Positions 49,120 through 58,257 are shown, counted from the first letter of the stretch. The stretch: DNA of 64,000 nucleotides from Brevundimonas variabilis (GCF_014199945.1 NZ_JACHOR010000004.1:310001-374000); one strand, 5' to 3'. Notes: generated by a model from the letters alone, not told the origin. Numbers and translations: made by a program.

Positions 49120-50607
49120 ATGCCCGATCAGCGCCTCGCTCTAACGGACAAAATTCTCATCGGCATGCCCTTCGCCAGAAGCGGGCAGATCGTGGTCCGC
49201 GACACCGAACAACCCGGCTTCGCGGCGCGGATCGGCGCCTCGACCAAGACCTTCATCATCCAGGCTGATCTGCGCCGCGACGACGGCACGCGCTCAACCA
49301 TCAAGATGAAGGTCTGCGAGGTCGGCGAGTTGAACACGCGCGCCGCACGCGCGAAGGCGAGGGGACTCCTGCTGCTCATTGCCGCTGGCGAGGATCCGCG
49401 TCCCAAGAAGAAGGTGGAGATTCTGGCCGCGGCCAAGGCCGCCGAGAAGGCCGAGGACGAGGCTGCGCGCGCCGCGCCGTTGGGCGTCCCGACGCTGCGG
49501 GAAGCCTGGTCGCGGTTCAGGGTCTCCCACCTCGAACGGAAACAGCGCAGCCCCGCCACGATCCGGGGGTACACCGATCATATGGAGCGTTTGTTCGCGG
49601 ACTGGCTCGACCGGCCGCTCTCCGAGCTCGGTGACGAGCCTCGCCTCCTGGCGGATCGTCACGACCTGATCAGCGCGAACAACGGGCCCGCCATCGCCAA
49701 CGGCGCCATGCGCACCTTCCGCGCCGTCTACAATCACGCCCGCAAGACGTGCCGTGCGCTTCCGTCGGAGAACCCGGCGGCCGCCGTCGACTGGAACCCG
49801 GAGAAGCGCAGGGACACCGCTATGGGGGTCACAGACCTGCCGGGCTGGTTCGACCAGCTTGCCAGGATCACGAACCCGATCCGCCGCGAGTTCCATTTGA
49901 TGACCCTGCTGTCGGGGTCCCGGCCGGAGGTGCTCAAGAACGTCCGCGTCACCGATCTGGATCTGAAACACCGGATCATGCACATGTCCAAGCCCAAGGG
50001 CGGGGAGATGAAAGCCTTCGACATCCCCCTGTCCCGGGCGATGATGGAGTCGATTTTCCGGCTGCGCCGGATCGGCCCAATCATCTATCCGGACAGCGGC
50101 CGGGTGTGGCTGTTCCCCAGCGACGCGCCGTGCGGCCACATGACCGAGCACAAGGAAGATCGGTCGGTGTTGAGCCACTGGGGAAACGATCTGCGGCAGA
50201 CCTACCGCACGCTCGCCCAGGCCGCCGAGGTCTGCGAGGTCGATATGCATCTGCTGATGAACCACGCCCTCCCGGGCGTGAACTCGGGCTACATCACGCG
50301 ATCCAAGCTGATGCGGGATCATCTGCGCGCCCAGCAGGAGCGATTGTCAGTCTTCTTCATCGGCGCCGCGGTAAAACGCGGGCGTCCGTCCAGTGACGAA
50401 CTGAGCCGGTGGCTCAACAGCACCAGTCGCACTTTGCTGGACGATCTGATGGCGGAAGATCCGGATGCAGTTCGGCTGAAGGCCGGACCTCGGGCAGCGA
50501 TCCGCAAGCTTGAGGTTCAGGCGGCGCGCCTGGCCGTGCATGCCCTGCCGTCGGTTTTGATCGATGCGCCGTCCCGGCGAAGCCGGACCTCAACCACCCG
50601 CCCGTAA
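49120..50607 (+). CDS. tyrosine site-specific integrase
   Basis: A 495-residue integrase of the P4-like/DUF4102 type. The N-terminal domain has LTDKILIGMPFA, RDTEQPGFAARI and an arm-binding fold; the SAM-like core-binding domain includes TLREAWSRFRVSHLERK; the catalytic domain follows. Visible catalytic residues are Arg in LLSGSRPEVLK, Lys in HMSKPKGGE, Arg in LRQTYRTLAQ, His in LLMNHALPG and the nucleophile Tyr in NSGYITRSKL. ATG 49120 gives the family N-terminus. It should recombine at the tRNA-Lys 3' end just to its left. Confidence 0.93.
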   Translation: MPDQRLALTDKILIGMPFARSGQIVVRDTEQPGFAARIGASTKTFIIQADLRRDDGTRSTIKMKVCEVGELNTRAARAKARGLLLLIAAGEDPRPKKKVEILAAAKAAEKAEDEAARAAPLGVPTLREAWSRFRVSHLERKQRSPATIRGYTDHMERLFADWLDRPLSELGDEPRLLADRHDLISANNGPAIANGAMRTFRAVYNHARKTCRALPSENPAAAVDWNPEKRRDTAMGVTDLPGWFDQLARITNPIRREFHLMTLLSGSRPEVLKNVRVTDLDLKHRIMHMSKPKGGEMKAFDIPLSRAMMESIFRLRRIGPIIYPDSGRVWLFPSDAPCGHMTEHKEDRSVLSHWGNDLRQTYRTLAQAAEVCEVDMHLLMNHALPGVNSGYITRSKLMRDHLRAQQERLSVFFIGAAVKRGRPSSDELSRWLNSTSRTLLDDLMAEDPDAVRLKAGPRAAIRKLEVQAARLAVHALPSVLIDAPSRRSRTSTTRP

Positions 50608-50643
50608 CCGAGGCGCGCTCAAACAAGGCGACGGGCGGTCGAC

Positions 50644-51945
50644 TTAGAGCACCGTCCTCAGTGACGGATCGATGGATTTGCGCCAGTCCGCGCCGACGCC
50701 GGCGGCGTCGGCGAACTCCGGCCACCGCTCGACCGCGTCGCGGACCTCCTGGACGATCGCCCGGGCGCGGCGCGCATTGATCGACGCGGTGCGGGCGCTG
50801 GAGTCGAAATCGTCGAAGGTGAAGCCGTCGCGCTTTCCGTTCATCGACATCTGATGCCGCGCCGTCCACAGGCCGGTCGGATTGTAGCTCCAGGTGATGT
50901 CGTAGGCCGGTGACAGCGACCAGGCGCCGGATCGGTCCATCAGGAAGGCGATGTTCTTGACGTGGTCGTCCTGATTGCGGGCGATGATGTTGAAGGCCAT
51001 GCGCCGGTACTGTTCCTCGATCGCCGCCATGGGCAGGCCCAGTTGGCGGATGACCAGGAATGCCTGTTCGTAGGCATAGGCGTTCGGGTCGCAGAAATCG
51101 TAGTGGGCCACCGCCGCCAGCGACTGCATGTGCAGCTTGCCGCCGCCGGGCAGGCGGTCGAACCGCTTGGTCATGAAGTGACGCCGGCCGCCCTCTTCGA
51201 GCAGGCGGCATTCGGCCATCTGAACCCCGGCCGCGGCGGCCATCCGCGCATAGGCGTACTCCACCGCGCCATAGCCTTCCGGATCGGCCAGTTCGCGATC
51301 CTTGTTGTTCTTCACCCCGTCGAACTTGAGCAGCCAGTAGTCGAAGCCGTCCCCGGCCTCGACCTGGCCCGACCGCACCTCGTTGGTGGCGGCGTTCCAG
51401 GCGATGACCGCCTTGGCGCGGGCGCCGCCGGCCGAGGTGCCGACCCGAAGGATCTCGCGCAAGGCGTCGGCCTTCTTGCTGTCGGCGAACGATGTCTGAA
51501 GGTCGTTGCGGTGGCTGAGCACCTCCGAAGCCAGCGCGACCAGGGCGTCGATCTGGATCTTGGCTGCCTTGCGGGGCCGGGGGCCGACCGCCGGCGCGAA
51601 CTCCAGCGCGCCCATGCCGCGCGGCCCGGTGTAGCAGAGGCGTTCGACGGCGTTGAAACTCTCCGGCGTGCGGCCCTGCGTCGCCAGCCAGGCGTTGATG
51701 AGGGTGTTGCCGTACTTGTCGGGGAGGGAATCCGCCAGCATCCCCGGCAGACCATGGAAGCTCTCGCGGTTCAGGCCCGGAAAGCTGAAGACCTGCGGGC
51801 CGAGTGGCATCATCAGCGGCGCCACCTGGATGCCGCTTGTGGCGAAGGCCGGGTCGTAGGCAAAGGTCGCGACCTCCGCGCCGTCCTCCAGTGAGACAGC
51901 GCCGATCCGGCGGCCCCAAAGGCGGACCTCGGCGAGGGTCGTCAC
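50644..51945 (-). CDS. hipA: HipA-family serine/threonine kinase toxin
   Basis: HipA toxins phosphorylate translation factors such as glutamyl-tRNA synthetase. The 433-residue protein has the HipA N-terminal domain (VRLWGRRIGAVSLEDG, PGMLADSLPDKYGN), the autophosphorylation loop region GTSAGGARAKAV, FMTKRFDR, and the catalytic motif NIIARNQDDHVKNIAFL followed by LSPAYDITWS (metal-binding Asp). GTG 51945 overlaps the hipB stop (GTGA) and has GGGGAGA upstream, so I prefer it to ATG 51966. It is made together with the HipB antitoxin and would stabilise the element or cause persistence. Confidence 0.92.
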   Translation of the reverse strand: MTTLAEVRLWGRRIGAVSLEDGAEVATFAYDPAFATSGIQVAPLMMPLGPQVFSFPGLNRESFHGLPGMLADSLPDKYGNTLINAWLATQGRTPESFNAVERLCYTGPRGMGALEFAPAVGPRPRKAAKIQIDALVALASEVLSHRNDLQTSFADSKKADALREILRVGTSAGGARAKAVIAWNAATNEVRSGQVEAGDGFDYWLLKFDGVKNNKDRELADPEGYGAVEYAYARMAAAAGVQMAECRLLEEGGRRHFMTKRFDRLPGGGKLHMQSLAAVAHYDFCDPNAYAYEQAFLVIRQLGLPMAAIEEQYRRMAFNIIARNQDDHVKNIAFLMDRSGAWSLSPAYDITWSYNPTGLWTARHQMSMNGKRDGFTFDDFDSSARTASINARRARAIVQEVRDAVERWPEFADAAGVGADWRKSIDPSLRTVL

Positions 51946-52295
51946 GTTTCGTCTCCCCAAGTCCAAGGCGCGCCGCTGCCGGCGCCGCTATCGGCGTCCG
52001 GCCGCGCGCGTTGACGGGTCTTGCCTTGTCGTTCCAGCAGGTCGATCGGATTGGGGGGCGTTTCAGCAACCAGGCGGTCAAGCCCTTCGAGCTTGTCGAG
52101 CGCGCGCAGGCAGCGGATGAGATTGGCGACCTGGACAGATCCGCCATCTTCCAGCCGCTCGATCGTCCGTTTGGAGACGCCTGCGGCCAGGGCGAACTGC
52201 GCCTGCGTCATCGCCTTCGCCAGCCGGGCTTCGGCCATGCGACGGCCAAACTCCTCGAGAACCGCATCGTCTGTGGTAAGGTTCGTGATCTTCAT
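51942..52295 (-). CDS. hipB: HipB-type antitoxin, XRE-family DNA-binding protein
   Basis: A 117-residue antitoxin with an N-terminal HTH: RRMAEARLAKAMTQAQFALAAGVSKRTIERLEDG (the parts MTQAQFALAAGVSKRTIERL form the recognition unit), then SVQVANLIRCLRALDKL and a Pro/Arg-rich C-terminal tail that likely contacts HipA. It is the first gene of hipBA, overlapping hipA by four bases. A dense set of TCGCC/GGCGA palindromes lies directly upstream of its start and is the probable autoregulatory operator. Confidence 0.9.
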   Translation of the reverse strand: MKITNLTTDDAVLEEFGRRMAEARLAKAMTQAQFALAAGVSKRTIERLEDGGSVQVANLIRCLRALDKLEGLDRLVAETPPNPIDLLERQGKTRQRARPDADSGAGSGAPWTWGDET

Positions 52296-52298
52296 AAT

Positions 52299-52402
52299 TC
52301 GCCACCTTCGGCGAGATATATGGGGTATCAGGATTTAAGTCGTCAATAATGGCGATTTAAAGGGCGATATTCACATATCGCATAAATCGCCACTTATGGC
52401 GA
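52299..52402. promoter_or_regulatory. hipBA operator region with repeated TCGCC...GGCGA palindromes
   Basis: Sites seen: TCGCC-N6-GGCGA (52299-52314), TCGCCA-ctta-TGGCGA (52387-52402), GCGATAT-tcac-ATATCGC (52364-52381), and the wide 10-bp pair TGGCGATTTA (52350-52359) with TAAATCGCCA (52383-52392). The AT-rich stretch between them should hold the promoter. HipB binding with cooperative looping fits, but the sequence differs from the E. coli HipB site. Confidence 0.65.
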
Positions 52403-52531
52403 GATATCTCGATACTTCTCCCTATGTCGCCAGAAGTGACGACTTGCGGCTAATCATGCGACCGCGAGGTATTTGCGTGCAAGCGCGTCAGTTTGCGACC
52501 GCCAGCCTCATCGTCACACGGTGGCCGACGA

Positions 52532-52885
52532 TCAGTCGGGGCGGGGCCGAAACAACGCGCGTCCCTCGTTGACGCGATCCATCACGCCGCCGCCCAGGCG
52601 CAGGTCGAGCATCAGCATCAGGTCCGTCACATCGGCATACTGGATCGCGGCGCCGCGCCGCAGATTGGCGGCGGTCTGGCTCGGCTGGCCATGCAGCGCA
52701 ACCGCCCAGCGTTCGGAGACGGCGGCGCTGGAATTGGCCGAGCGCCAGGTCGGGGTCAGGCGGACGAACCGAAAGCCTTTGAGCCGGGCGACGCGACGGT
52801 TCATCGCGTGGCTCAGAACCTGGTCGCGGAGCGCGTGATCGGGGAAGGCGGCGCACCACGCCTGCCGGTACCGGGTGCAGGTCAC
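52532..52885 (-). CDS. hypothetical protein
   Basis: A 117-residue product from GTG 52885. The same frame stays open and protein-like for about 50 codons further upstream (ending ..LAGSEILHQPLQLWVD), overlapping the small gene at 52930-53124, so the true start may lie further upstream. Visible segments are CTRYRQAWCAAFPDHALRDQ, RVARLKGFRFVRLTP and DVTDLMLMLDLRLGGGV. I do not recognise a family. It is downstream of the HNH-like gene and probably in the same transcript. Confidence 0.5.
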   Translation of the reverse strand: MTCTRYRQAWCAAFPDHALRDQVLSHAMNRRVARLKGFRFVRLTPTWRSANSSAAVSERWAVALHGQPSQTAANLRRGAAIQYADVTDLMLMLDLRLGGGVMDRVNEGRALFRPRPD

Positions 52886-52929
52886 ATCGACCCAAAGCTG
52901 CAGGGGCTGATGCAGGATCTCGCTGCCGG

Positions 52930-53124
52930 CTAGGGCCCAGACCGGAAGGCGCGGGTCGGGCGCCTCCGGCCGACGCGCGCGACCAGCAACGCCCTGCGCT
53001 GGCCGCCGACGGCCTGCAGAACGTCGCCGACATAGGTCGTGACCGCCGTCTCGTCGACAGCAGCGATCGGCACATGCAGGCAGGCCGCCAGGCCGTAGCG
53101 GTACAGGGCGATCTCGTCGATCAT
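52930..53124 (-). CDS. small hypothetical protein
   Basis: A 64-residue product: MIDEIALYRYGLAACLHVPI, then VDETAVTTYVGDVLQAVGG, ending in a basic Arg-rich tail (RRPTRAFRSGP). No family recognised. It lies 34 bases after the HNH-like gene and overlaps the possible extended frame of the next ORF, suggesting a three-gene unit 52532-54727. Confidence 0.45.
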   Translation of the reverse strand: MIDEIALYRYGLAACLHVPIAAVDETAVTTYVGDVLQAVGGQRRALLVARVGRRRPTRAFRSGP

Positions 53125-53158
53125 GGGCCCGGGTATACCGGCAAGACCGCTCGATCCC

Positions 53159-54727
53159 TTATCCCCAGTTGATACGGGGCAGAACATCTGCGGAGAAGGC
53201 CCTGATGGCCTCGGCCGAAGGCGATCCCTGCGGAGAGGGCAAGGGCGTGGGCCCGCTATCCAGAGGCGCGAGACGATCGGCCAGAGATGTAAGCGTGCGC
53301 ATGCGGTCCCGGGCGGCGTCCAGGGTTTCCCCTTGCGACATCCGTCCATAGCGGCCGACAACCTCACGCCATGCGAAGGCCCAGTCTCCCGGCTTCCGCC
53401 CGAGGAAATAGTGGTAGGTTTGCCGCGGCGCGATCGCGACGGCCAATCGTCCGTGGTAGGCGGTGATCGAGGGGGCGACCTTCTCCGCTGCGGCCGCCGC
53501 CGTCCTGAGCCGTTCGAGATCCGGGATATGCTGGCGGTTGGGGCCGGCGTCGCTGCAGAGCCTCATATCCTCCAGCGTCAGCCCCAGCGCCCTGGGCGCG
53601 GCGCCCGCTTCCTGGGACCTGAGCCAACCCAGAAGAGAGGCACAACAATCACAGATGAAGCGACTTTCGTGAGCCACGACAACGGCGTCGGCCTGGCATG
53701 AAGTCGGGCACGGTCCATACAGATAGGTGGTGTGAGGCCGGATATCGCCGGACCAACGGCGGCCCGACTTCCTGGACCGTCGCAGAATGTCGGCGCGATC
53801 TCTGTCGCACGCGGCGCAGCGCCAATCCGGACCAGCCAACACCCAGTTCGCCGGATACTGTCCGCCGTCATGCGCCGCCACCTCCTGCGGGGTCGGTCGG
53901 GGTCCGGCCTTGTCGGTCCTGGGGCGCGAGGCGCCGACGCCGTCCCGGGCGATCGAGCGGTTGACGAGTGCGTCGCGCGCGACACCGATCGCGTCATAGG
54001 CGCCGTCTGCCCGCATCAGCGCCTGATGCGCCATGGCATCATAGCTGAAGGGCCAGCCCGGGACGCCACGTGTTCGTTCCCGGGTGATCGCACCCTGATG
54101 GATATGCTCCAGCAGGTGATCGGCCAAAGCGATCCGCTGTTGGAAGTCCGACCGTTCCGTCTCCCAGATCTCCTGCGCCTGGTCGGCGTCGACGTCGTGC
54201 TTCCTATTGGGATGAGGCTTGATGAAGGAGGCGATCTCGCCGAGGCGGAAACTGAAATAGGCATCGATCCGGGATGATCGCGACTTGGCCTCGGCGTCCG
54301 CCGTGTTGCACTCCTCGCAGACCAAAGTGCGCTGAAACCGTTCGATCATCACCGAGCCGGAGTGTTCGAGCTCATAGGTCCCTGGGGGAATTCCGCGAGG
54401 CCATTCCTTGCCGTAACGCGCCTGGAGGCGGTGGGCCATGTATTCGTGGATATGGTCATGGTGCTCGTGCAGATGCGCCATCAACACCCCGTTCGTGTTC
54501 ATCCGCACCAGTTCGACCTTGGCGCGTAGGCAGCAGGGGCAAGCCCACCATTGGGGAACGCCGGCCCAGTTCTGGTCGAGGTCCAGCCCGGTGGCGCCGT
54601 GCGCCTTGATCAGCGCGTGGGTTTGACGCGACCAGCGACCGTCGAGTTCGGGAAACAGCGCTTCAAGCTCCTCGTCCGTCGCGGACGCGACATCCGGGAT
54701 ATTCAGATCGAAGGTCTGCCAGTTCAT
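53159..54727 (-). CDS. multi-zinc-finger protein with HNH-like core, unknown function
   Basis: A 522-residue protein not recognised as a named family. Near the N-terminus Cys63/Cys65/Cys66 (WACPCC) precede a histidine-rich stretch HLHEHHDHIH (residues 85-94), followed by LVCEECNTADAEAK with Cys137 and Cys140. The order Cys-pair, Asp-His, then CxxCN..K recalls HNH/His-Me-finger nucleases. Two more Cys clusters lie later: RCAACDRDR, and CPTSCQAD with FICDCC. A DNA- or RNA-targeting enzyme, perhaps defence-related, is possible; catalysis is not established. It is first of a short gene series running toward hipB. Confidence 0.6.
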   Translation of the reverse strand: MNWQTFDLNIPDVASATDEELEALFPELDGRWSRQTHALIKAHGATGLDLDQNWAGVPQWWACPCCLRAKVELVRMNTNGVLMAHLHEHHDHIHEYMAHRLQARYGKEWPRGIPPGTYELEHSGSVMIERFQRTLVCEECNTADAEAKSRSSRIDAYFSFRLGEIASFIKPHPNRKHDVDADQAQEIWETERSDFQQRIALADHLLEHIHQGAITRERTRGVPGWPFSYDAMAHQALMRADGAYDAIGVARDALVNRSIARDGVGASRPRTDKAGPRPTPQEVAAHDGGQYPANWVLAGPDWRCAACDRDRADILRRSRKSGRRWSGDIRPHTTYLYGPCPTSCQADAVVVAHESRFICDCCASLLGWLRSQEAGAAPRALGLTLEDMRLCSDAGPNRQHIPDLERLRTAAAAAEKVAPSITAYHGRLAVAIAPRQTYHYFLGRKPGDWAFAWREVVGRYGRMSQGETLDAARDRMRTLTSLADRLAPLDSGPTPLPSPQGSPSAEAIRAFSADVLPRINWG

Positions 54728-55078
54728 GTCGCGATCCCGGAGCAGGCGAATCGCCGCTCACGCCCAGTTCGATTCAACGCCGACGCTACGACATAAACGG
54801 TCGCGTCGAAGACAGCTCCGCCGCCCAGGTCGACAGAGCTAAGGGCTCCGCCCTCGCGCGGGTCAGGGTGAAGCGGCTTCGCCGCCGGACCGACCGGTCT
54901 CCCCGACCTTCCGCGCCGGCGATCGTCATCATGATCATCATCAGGGTCAGGCTTGTGCAGGTCGGGCGATCCCCCTCCGGACGGTCCGCCCTGGCCCTTG
55001 CTACCCCGGTCTCGCCGACGGGCAGGGTTTCAGGCGCGCAGTTCGCGTGCCTGCAACCCACGCACAAAGGAGGTAGAC
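54728..55078. other. non-coding region upstream of the ParB-like gene
   Basis: No gene is supported. The region separates the divergent HNH-like and ParB-like genes and must hold both promoters. An AT-richer patch with ATCATGATCATCATC (54932-54946) contains overlapping small palindromes, and a strong AAAGGAGG ribosome-binding site precedes the ParB start. A clear parS-like palindrome was not found. Confidence 0.4.
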
Positions 55079-57079
55079 ATGACTGCTCAGTCCACCGAAA
55101 CCGTCGCGACCGAGGCGACCACCCCCGCGCACGGCGCGGAAATCACCGTGCCGCTCAATCGGCTCAAGGCTTCGCCGAAGAATGCGAGGAAGACGCCCCA
55201 CAGCCCGGCGACCATCGAGGCCTTCGCGGCCTCGATCAGGGCCAAGGGGGTGTTGCAGCCGCCCGTGGTCGAGGTCGAGCGGGACGGGGAGGGTGTTCCG
55301 ACCGGGAACTACCTCGTCACCATCGGCGAGGGGCGCCGTCAGGGGCTTCGGCTGCTGGCCAAGCGCAAGGCGATCAAGCGCACCCATCCTGTGCGCGTGA
55401 TCGTGGACTCCGAGAACGACGCCCATGAGATCAGCCTCGACGAGAACATGACACGCGAGGCCATGCATCCCGCCGATCAGTTCGAGGCCTTCCAGCGGCT
55501 GGCCGTCGAGAAGGGCTATGGCCCCGAGGAGATCGGCGTCCGGTTCGGGGTGACCGCCCATGTCGTGCGTCAGCGCCTTCGGCTCGGGTCAGCGGCTCCG
55601 GAGCTGATGGCGGCTTACCGGGCCGGGACGCTGACGCTGGACCAGTTGACCGCCTTCTGCGTCAGCGATGATCAGGACCGGCAGCGGCAGGTGCTGGAGC
55701 AGGTCGGCCCCCATACCCCGGCCTACGCTATCCGCCGCGCCATGACCGAGGCCAAGGTGAGCGTCGGCGACCGGCGCGTCCGCTTCGTAGGCGTCGAGGC
55801 CTATGAGGCCGAAGGCGGGGGAATCCTCCGGGATTTGTTCACCGAGGACGGCGGCGGCTGGCTGGAGGACGTGGTCCTGCTGGACCGGCTGGTCAGCGAG
55901 AAGCTGGCCGGGCTGGCCGACGAGGCGCGCGAGCGGGAGGGCTGGAAGTGGGCGGAGCCCGCCCTGGACTATCCGGACGTCTCGGCCTTTGGGCGGGTCT
56001 ATCCGGTGGCCGTCGAACGGTCGGAGGCGGACACCGCCGAGATCACGGCTCTGTCGGAGGAGTATGACCGGATCGTCTCCGAGGCGGGCGCGGAGGGGCT
56101 GTCGCCCGAAGCGGATGCGCGGCTGGAGGAGATCGACAAGGCCTTGCAGGCCTTCGGCCCTGACTTCGACTACGCCGCCGAAGCCAAGGCGCGAGCTGGC
56201 GTCATGGTGATGCTCGGCCACGACGGACTGGCCCGTTTCGAGCGCGGACTGGTTCGCGCCGAGGACGCGGTGGTGCCGCCGCCGGAGGTGGAGGCGGTCG
56301 AGGACAACGGTGGCGATGCCGACGCCGAGAGAGGTGGCCGCGCGTCGCAGCCGGAAGAGGTCGGGAGCGCCCTGTCCGACCGGCTGGTCATCGACCTCAC
56401 GGCCCACAAGACCATGGGCCTGCGCGACGCGGTACAGGCCGATGTGGGCGCGGCACTGGCGACCGTGGTTCACGCCTTGACGCTGCAGGTCTTCTATCCG
56501 GGATATGGCCTCGGGACGCCGCTTCAGCTTCGACTGTCCGTCAGCGGTCTGGAGCGGCTGGCGCCGGGGGTGGATGACGGCCCTGCCGGTCGGCGGGTTC
56601 GCGACCGGTGCGAGGCTTGGGGCGCGCGACTGCCCGAGCGGGCCGAGGACCTGTGGGGTGTGGTGTTCGGGTTGGCGCCATCGGACCAGTTGGACCTAAT
56701 GGCCTGCTGCGCCGGGGTCGGCCTCTACGCCGTGCGAGACCCCCACGACCGGCGACCCGGCGCCTTGGCGCATGCGGAGACGCTGGCGACGGTGGTCGGC
56801 CTCGATATGACCGGGACGTGGTCGGCGACGGCGGCCAGCTACTTCACGCGCGTTCCGAAGACGCGGGTGCTGGAGGCGGTGACGGAGGCCGTCAATGCGG
56901 AGGAGGCGGGCCGGATCGCCGGGTTCAGGAAGAGCGACATGGCTGAGGCGGCGGAACGGCTGGTGGAGGGTAAGGGGTGGCTGCCCGTTCCGCTGCGGAC
57001 GGTGTCGGATGCGGCGGAGCCGGAGGACCAAGTCGCTGACGCGCCCAGCGACGACGCCTATTCGTTCGCGGCTGAATAG
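55079..57079 (+). CDS. ParB/RepB/Spo0J-family nuclease-partition domain protein
   Basis: A 666-residue protein. The N-terminal ParB/sulfiredoxin-like domain has VPLNRLKASPKNARK, FAASIRAKGVLQPPVV and the nucleotide-pocket motif TIGEGRRQGLRLL. The helix-turn-helix region is EISLDENMTREAMHPADQFEAF and GYGPEEIGVRFGVTAHVVRQRLRLG. A long C-terminal part (about 350 residues) is not recognised and resembles that of large ParB-like proteins on alphaproteobacterial plasmids and ICEs. Unlike chromosomal ParB there is no ParA gene beside it, so a role in replication, regulation or anti-restriction is as likely as partition. A strong terminator follows. Confidence 0.85.
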   Translation: MTAQSTETVATEATTPAHGAEITVPLNRLKASPKNARKTPHSPATIEAFAASIRAKGVLQPPVVEVERDGEGVPTGNYLVTIGEGRRQGLRLLAKRKAIKRTHPVRVIVDSENDAHEISLDENMTREAMHPADQFEAFQRLAVEKGYGPEEIGVRFGVTAHVVRQRLRLGSAAPELMAAYRAGTLTLDQLTAFCVSDDQDRQRQVLEQVGPHTPAYAIRRAMTEAKVSVGDRRVRFVGVEAYEAEGGGILRDLFTEDGGGWLEDVVLLDRLVSEKLAGLADEAREREGWKWAEPALDYPDVSAFGRVYPVAVERSEADTAEITALSEEYDRIVSEAGAEGLSPEADARLEEIDKALQAFGPDFDYAAEAKARAGVMVMLGHDGLARFERGLVRAEDAVVPPPEVEAVEDNGGDADAERGGRASQPEEVGSALSDRLVIDLTAHKTMGLRDAVQADVGAALATVVHALTLQVFYPGYGLGTPLQLRLSVSGLERLAPGVDDGPAGRRVRDRCEAWGARLPERAEDLWGVVFGLAPSDQLDLMACCAGVGLYAVRDPHDRRPGALAHAETLATVVGLDMTGTWSATAASYFTRVPKTRVLEAVTEAVNAEEAGRIAGFRKSDMAEAAERLVEGKGWLPVPLRTVSDAAEPEDQVADAPSDDAYSFAAE

Positions 57080-57103
57080 CCGCCGCTGAAACCGGGAAAA
57101 CTT

Positions 57104-57135
57104 GCCGCGCGCCCTTTTGGGGCGCGCGGCTTTTT
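57104..57135 (+). terminator. rho-independent terminator after the ParB-like gene
   Basis: GCCGCGCGCCC (57104-57114), loop TTTT, then GGGGCGCGCGGC (57119-57130) form an 11-bp GC hairpin immediately followed by TTTTT (57131-57135). It is placed 25 bases after the stop codon. Confidence 0.93.
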
Positions 57136-57207
57136 GCTGAGCAGTCGCTTCAACTCATCAGCGCCACGCGGCAGAGCAGCCAGAAGCGGGTCACTGTAAG
57201 ACGGCGG

Positions 57208-58143
57208 CTAGCGGATCGCTTTGAGCCTTTGATGGGAAACGGGGGTCCACTCGGACCGTCCATTTTCGCCGTCCGTCACTGGCCAAATATAGACTTCGCT
57301 CAAGCTCCAACTTGGCTTCTGTACGAAATGGAAGAAGGCGCTGAGATCGGACTGGTGGCCCAGTCCGGTGCGGCCGAACTGGGCATACAGCATGACGGCG
57401 CCGGCGCTCAGCGCGGATATCACGTTCTTCAATGTGGCCTGTGAGAAGGCCGCCTCCCGGTCATGCTTGACCGCATTGTACGCCTCGTACCAGGGTAATT
57501 CCCGGCTCGGGGAGCCGGTGAGTCCCCATGCCTCGAACGGGCTGACAGGTTCGAGGTCTGGATAGGTCGGAAACCGCACTTCGTAATCGCGCAGCTTCAG
57601 AATGTCGGCGAGCACGACATAGTCTGCGGTCGTCAGACGGCTTTTCGTTGCCCCATTGGCGACGAGAATGCCGCGCCATTGAGCCTCGACCTCTGTACAG
57701 GCGAGGATCAGAAGATTGCGGATGTCATGGCCGTAGGCGTCAAGGTTGGCGCCTTTCGGCTGAACCGTCTGACAAATGCGCTCCAGTTGGCGAAGTAAGG
57801 TTCGGGCCTGGGTTCGAGCATCGGCCGTGAGGGCCGGGTTCAGTTCTCCAGATCGGTTCCACAGTCCCATGTCCGGCCGGGCGCGCATCAGAGGGCGCGC
57901 AATGCGAGGGTGGTATTCGCCCGGCGGCAGACAGGTTTCATGGAAGGGATTGGCGCCGTCCGGCTCGAACCAGGGCGTGTTCCTGCGGATCGCCGTCCAG
58001 ACATCTTCACCCGGATCGGCCTGGAAGTAGCCAAATCCGGACTGTTCTGCGTTTGAGATTGTTCGGTTGATCGCGCGATGGGCGTCGATCTCCCACAGCT
58101 CTTCCATGGTGTCCGGCGAGGGTTGGCGAAGGTAGAAGGTCAT
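57208..58143 (-). CDS. hypothetical HEPN-like helical protein
   Basis: A 311-residue protein with a variable N-terminal third and a helical C-terminal part: ARTLLRQLERICQTVQP, RNLLILACTEVEAQWRGIL, a YVVLADILKL stretch, LPWYEAYNAVKHDREAAFSQ and NVISALSAGAVMLYAQFG. The NAVKHDR segment, flanked by long helices, recalls the R/K-x(4-6)-H region of HEPN-type domains, though the canonical RxxxxH is not clear. No function is assigned. It is convergent with the ParB-like gene and divergent from the MNT-HEPN gene. Confidence 0.6.
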   Translation of the reverse strand: MTFYLRQPSPDTMEELWEIDAHRAINRTISNAEQSGFGYFQADPGEDVWTAIRRNTPWFEPDGANPFHETCLPPGEYHPRIARPLMRARPDMGLWNRSGELNPALTADARTQARTLLRQLERICQTVQPKGANLDAYGHDIRNLLILACTEVEAQWRGILVANGATKSRLTTADYVVLADILKLRDYEVRFPTYPDLEPVSPFEAWGLTGSPSRELPWYEAYNAVKHDREAAFSQATLKNVISALSAGAVMLYAQFGRTGLGHQSDLSAFFHFVQKPSWSLSEVYIWPVTDGENGRSEWTPVSHQRLKAIR

Positions 58144-58257
58144 CGCCTCGGTCTAGCGCTATGGGCCCAAGCCGTCACGGCTCGCGTAAGCTCCGCCCAT
58201 CGCGCCGCGGACGATTGTTCGCTTGCTGTCCCTTTCAGCTTCGGCGAGAATCCGGAC

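Noticed and set aside
50414..52147. 577-codon alternative frame over hipA
   Set aside because: The overlapping frame with HipA motifs (GTSAGGARAKAV, NQDDHVKN) is clearly the real gene.
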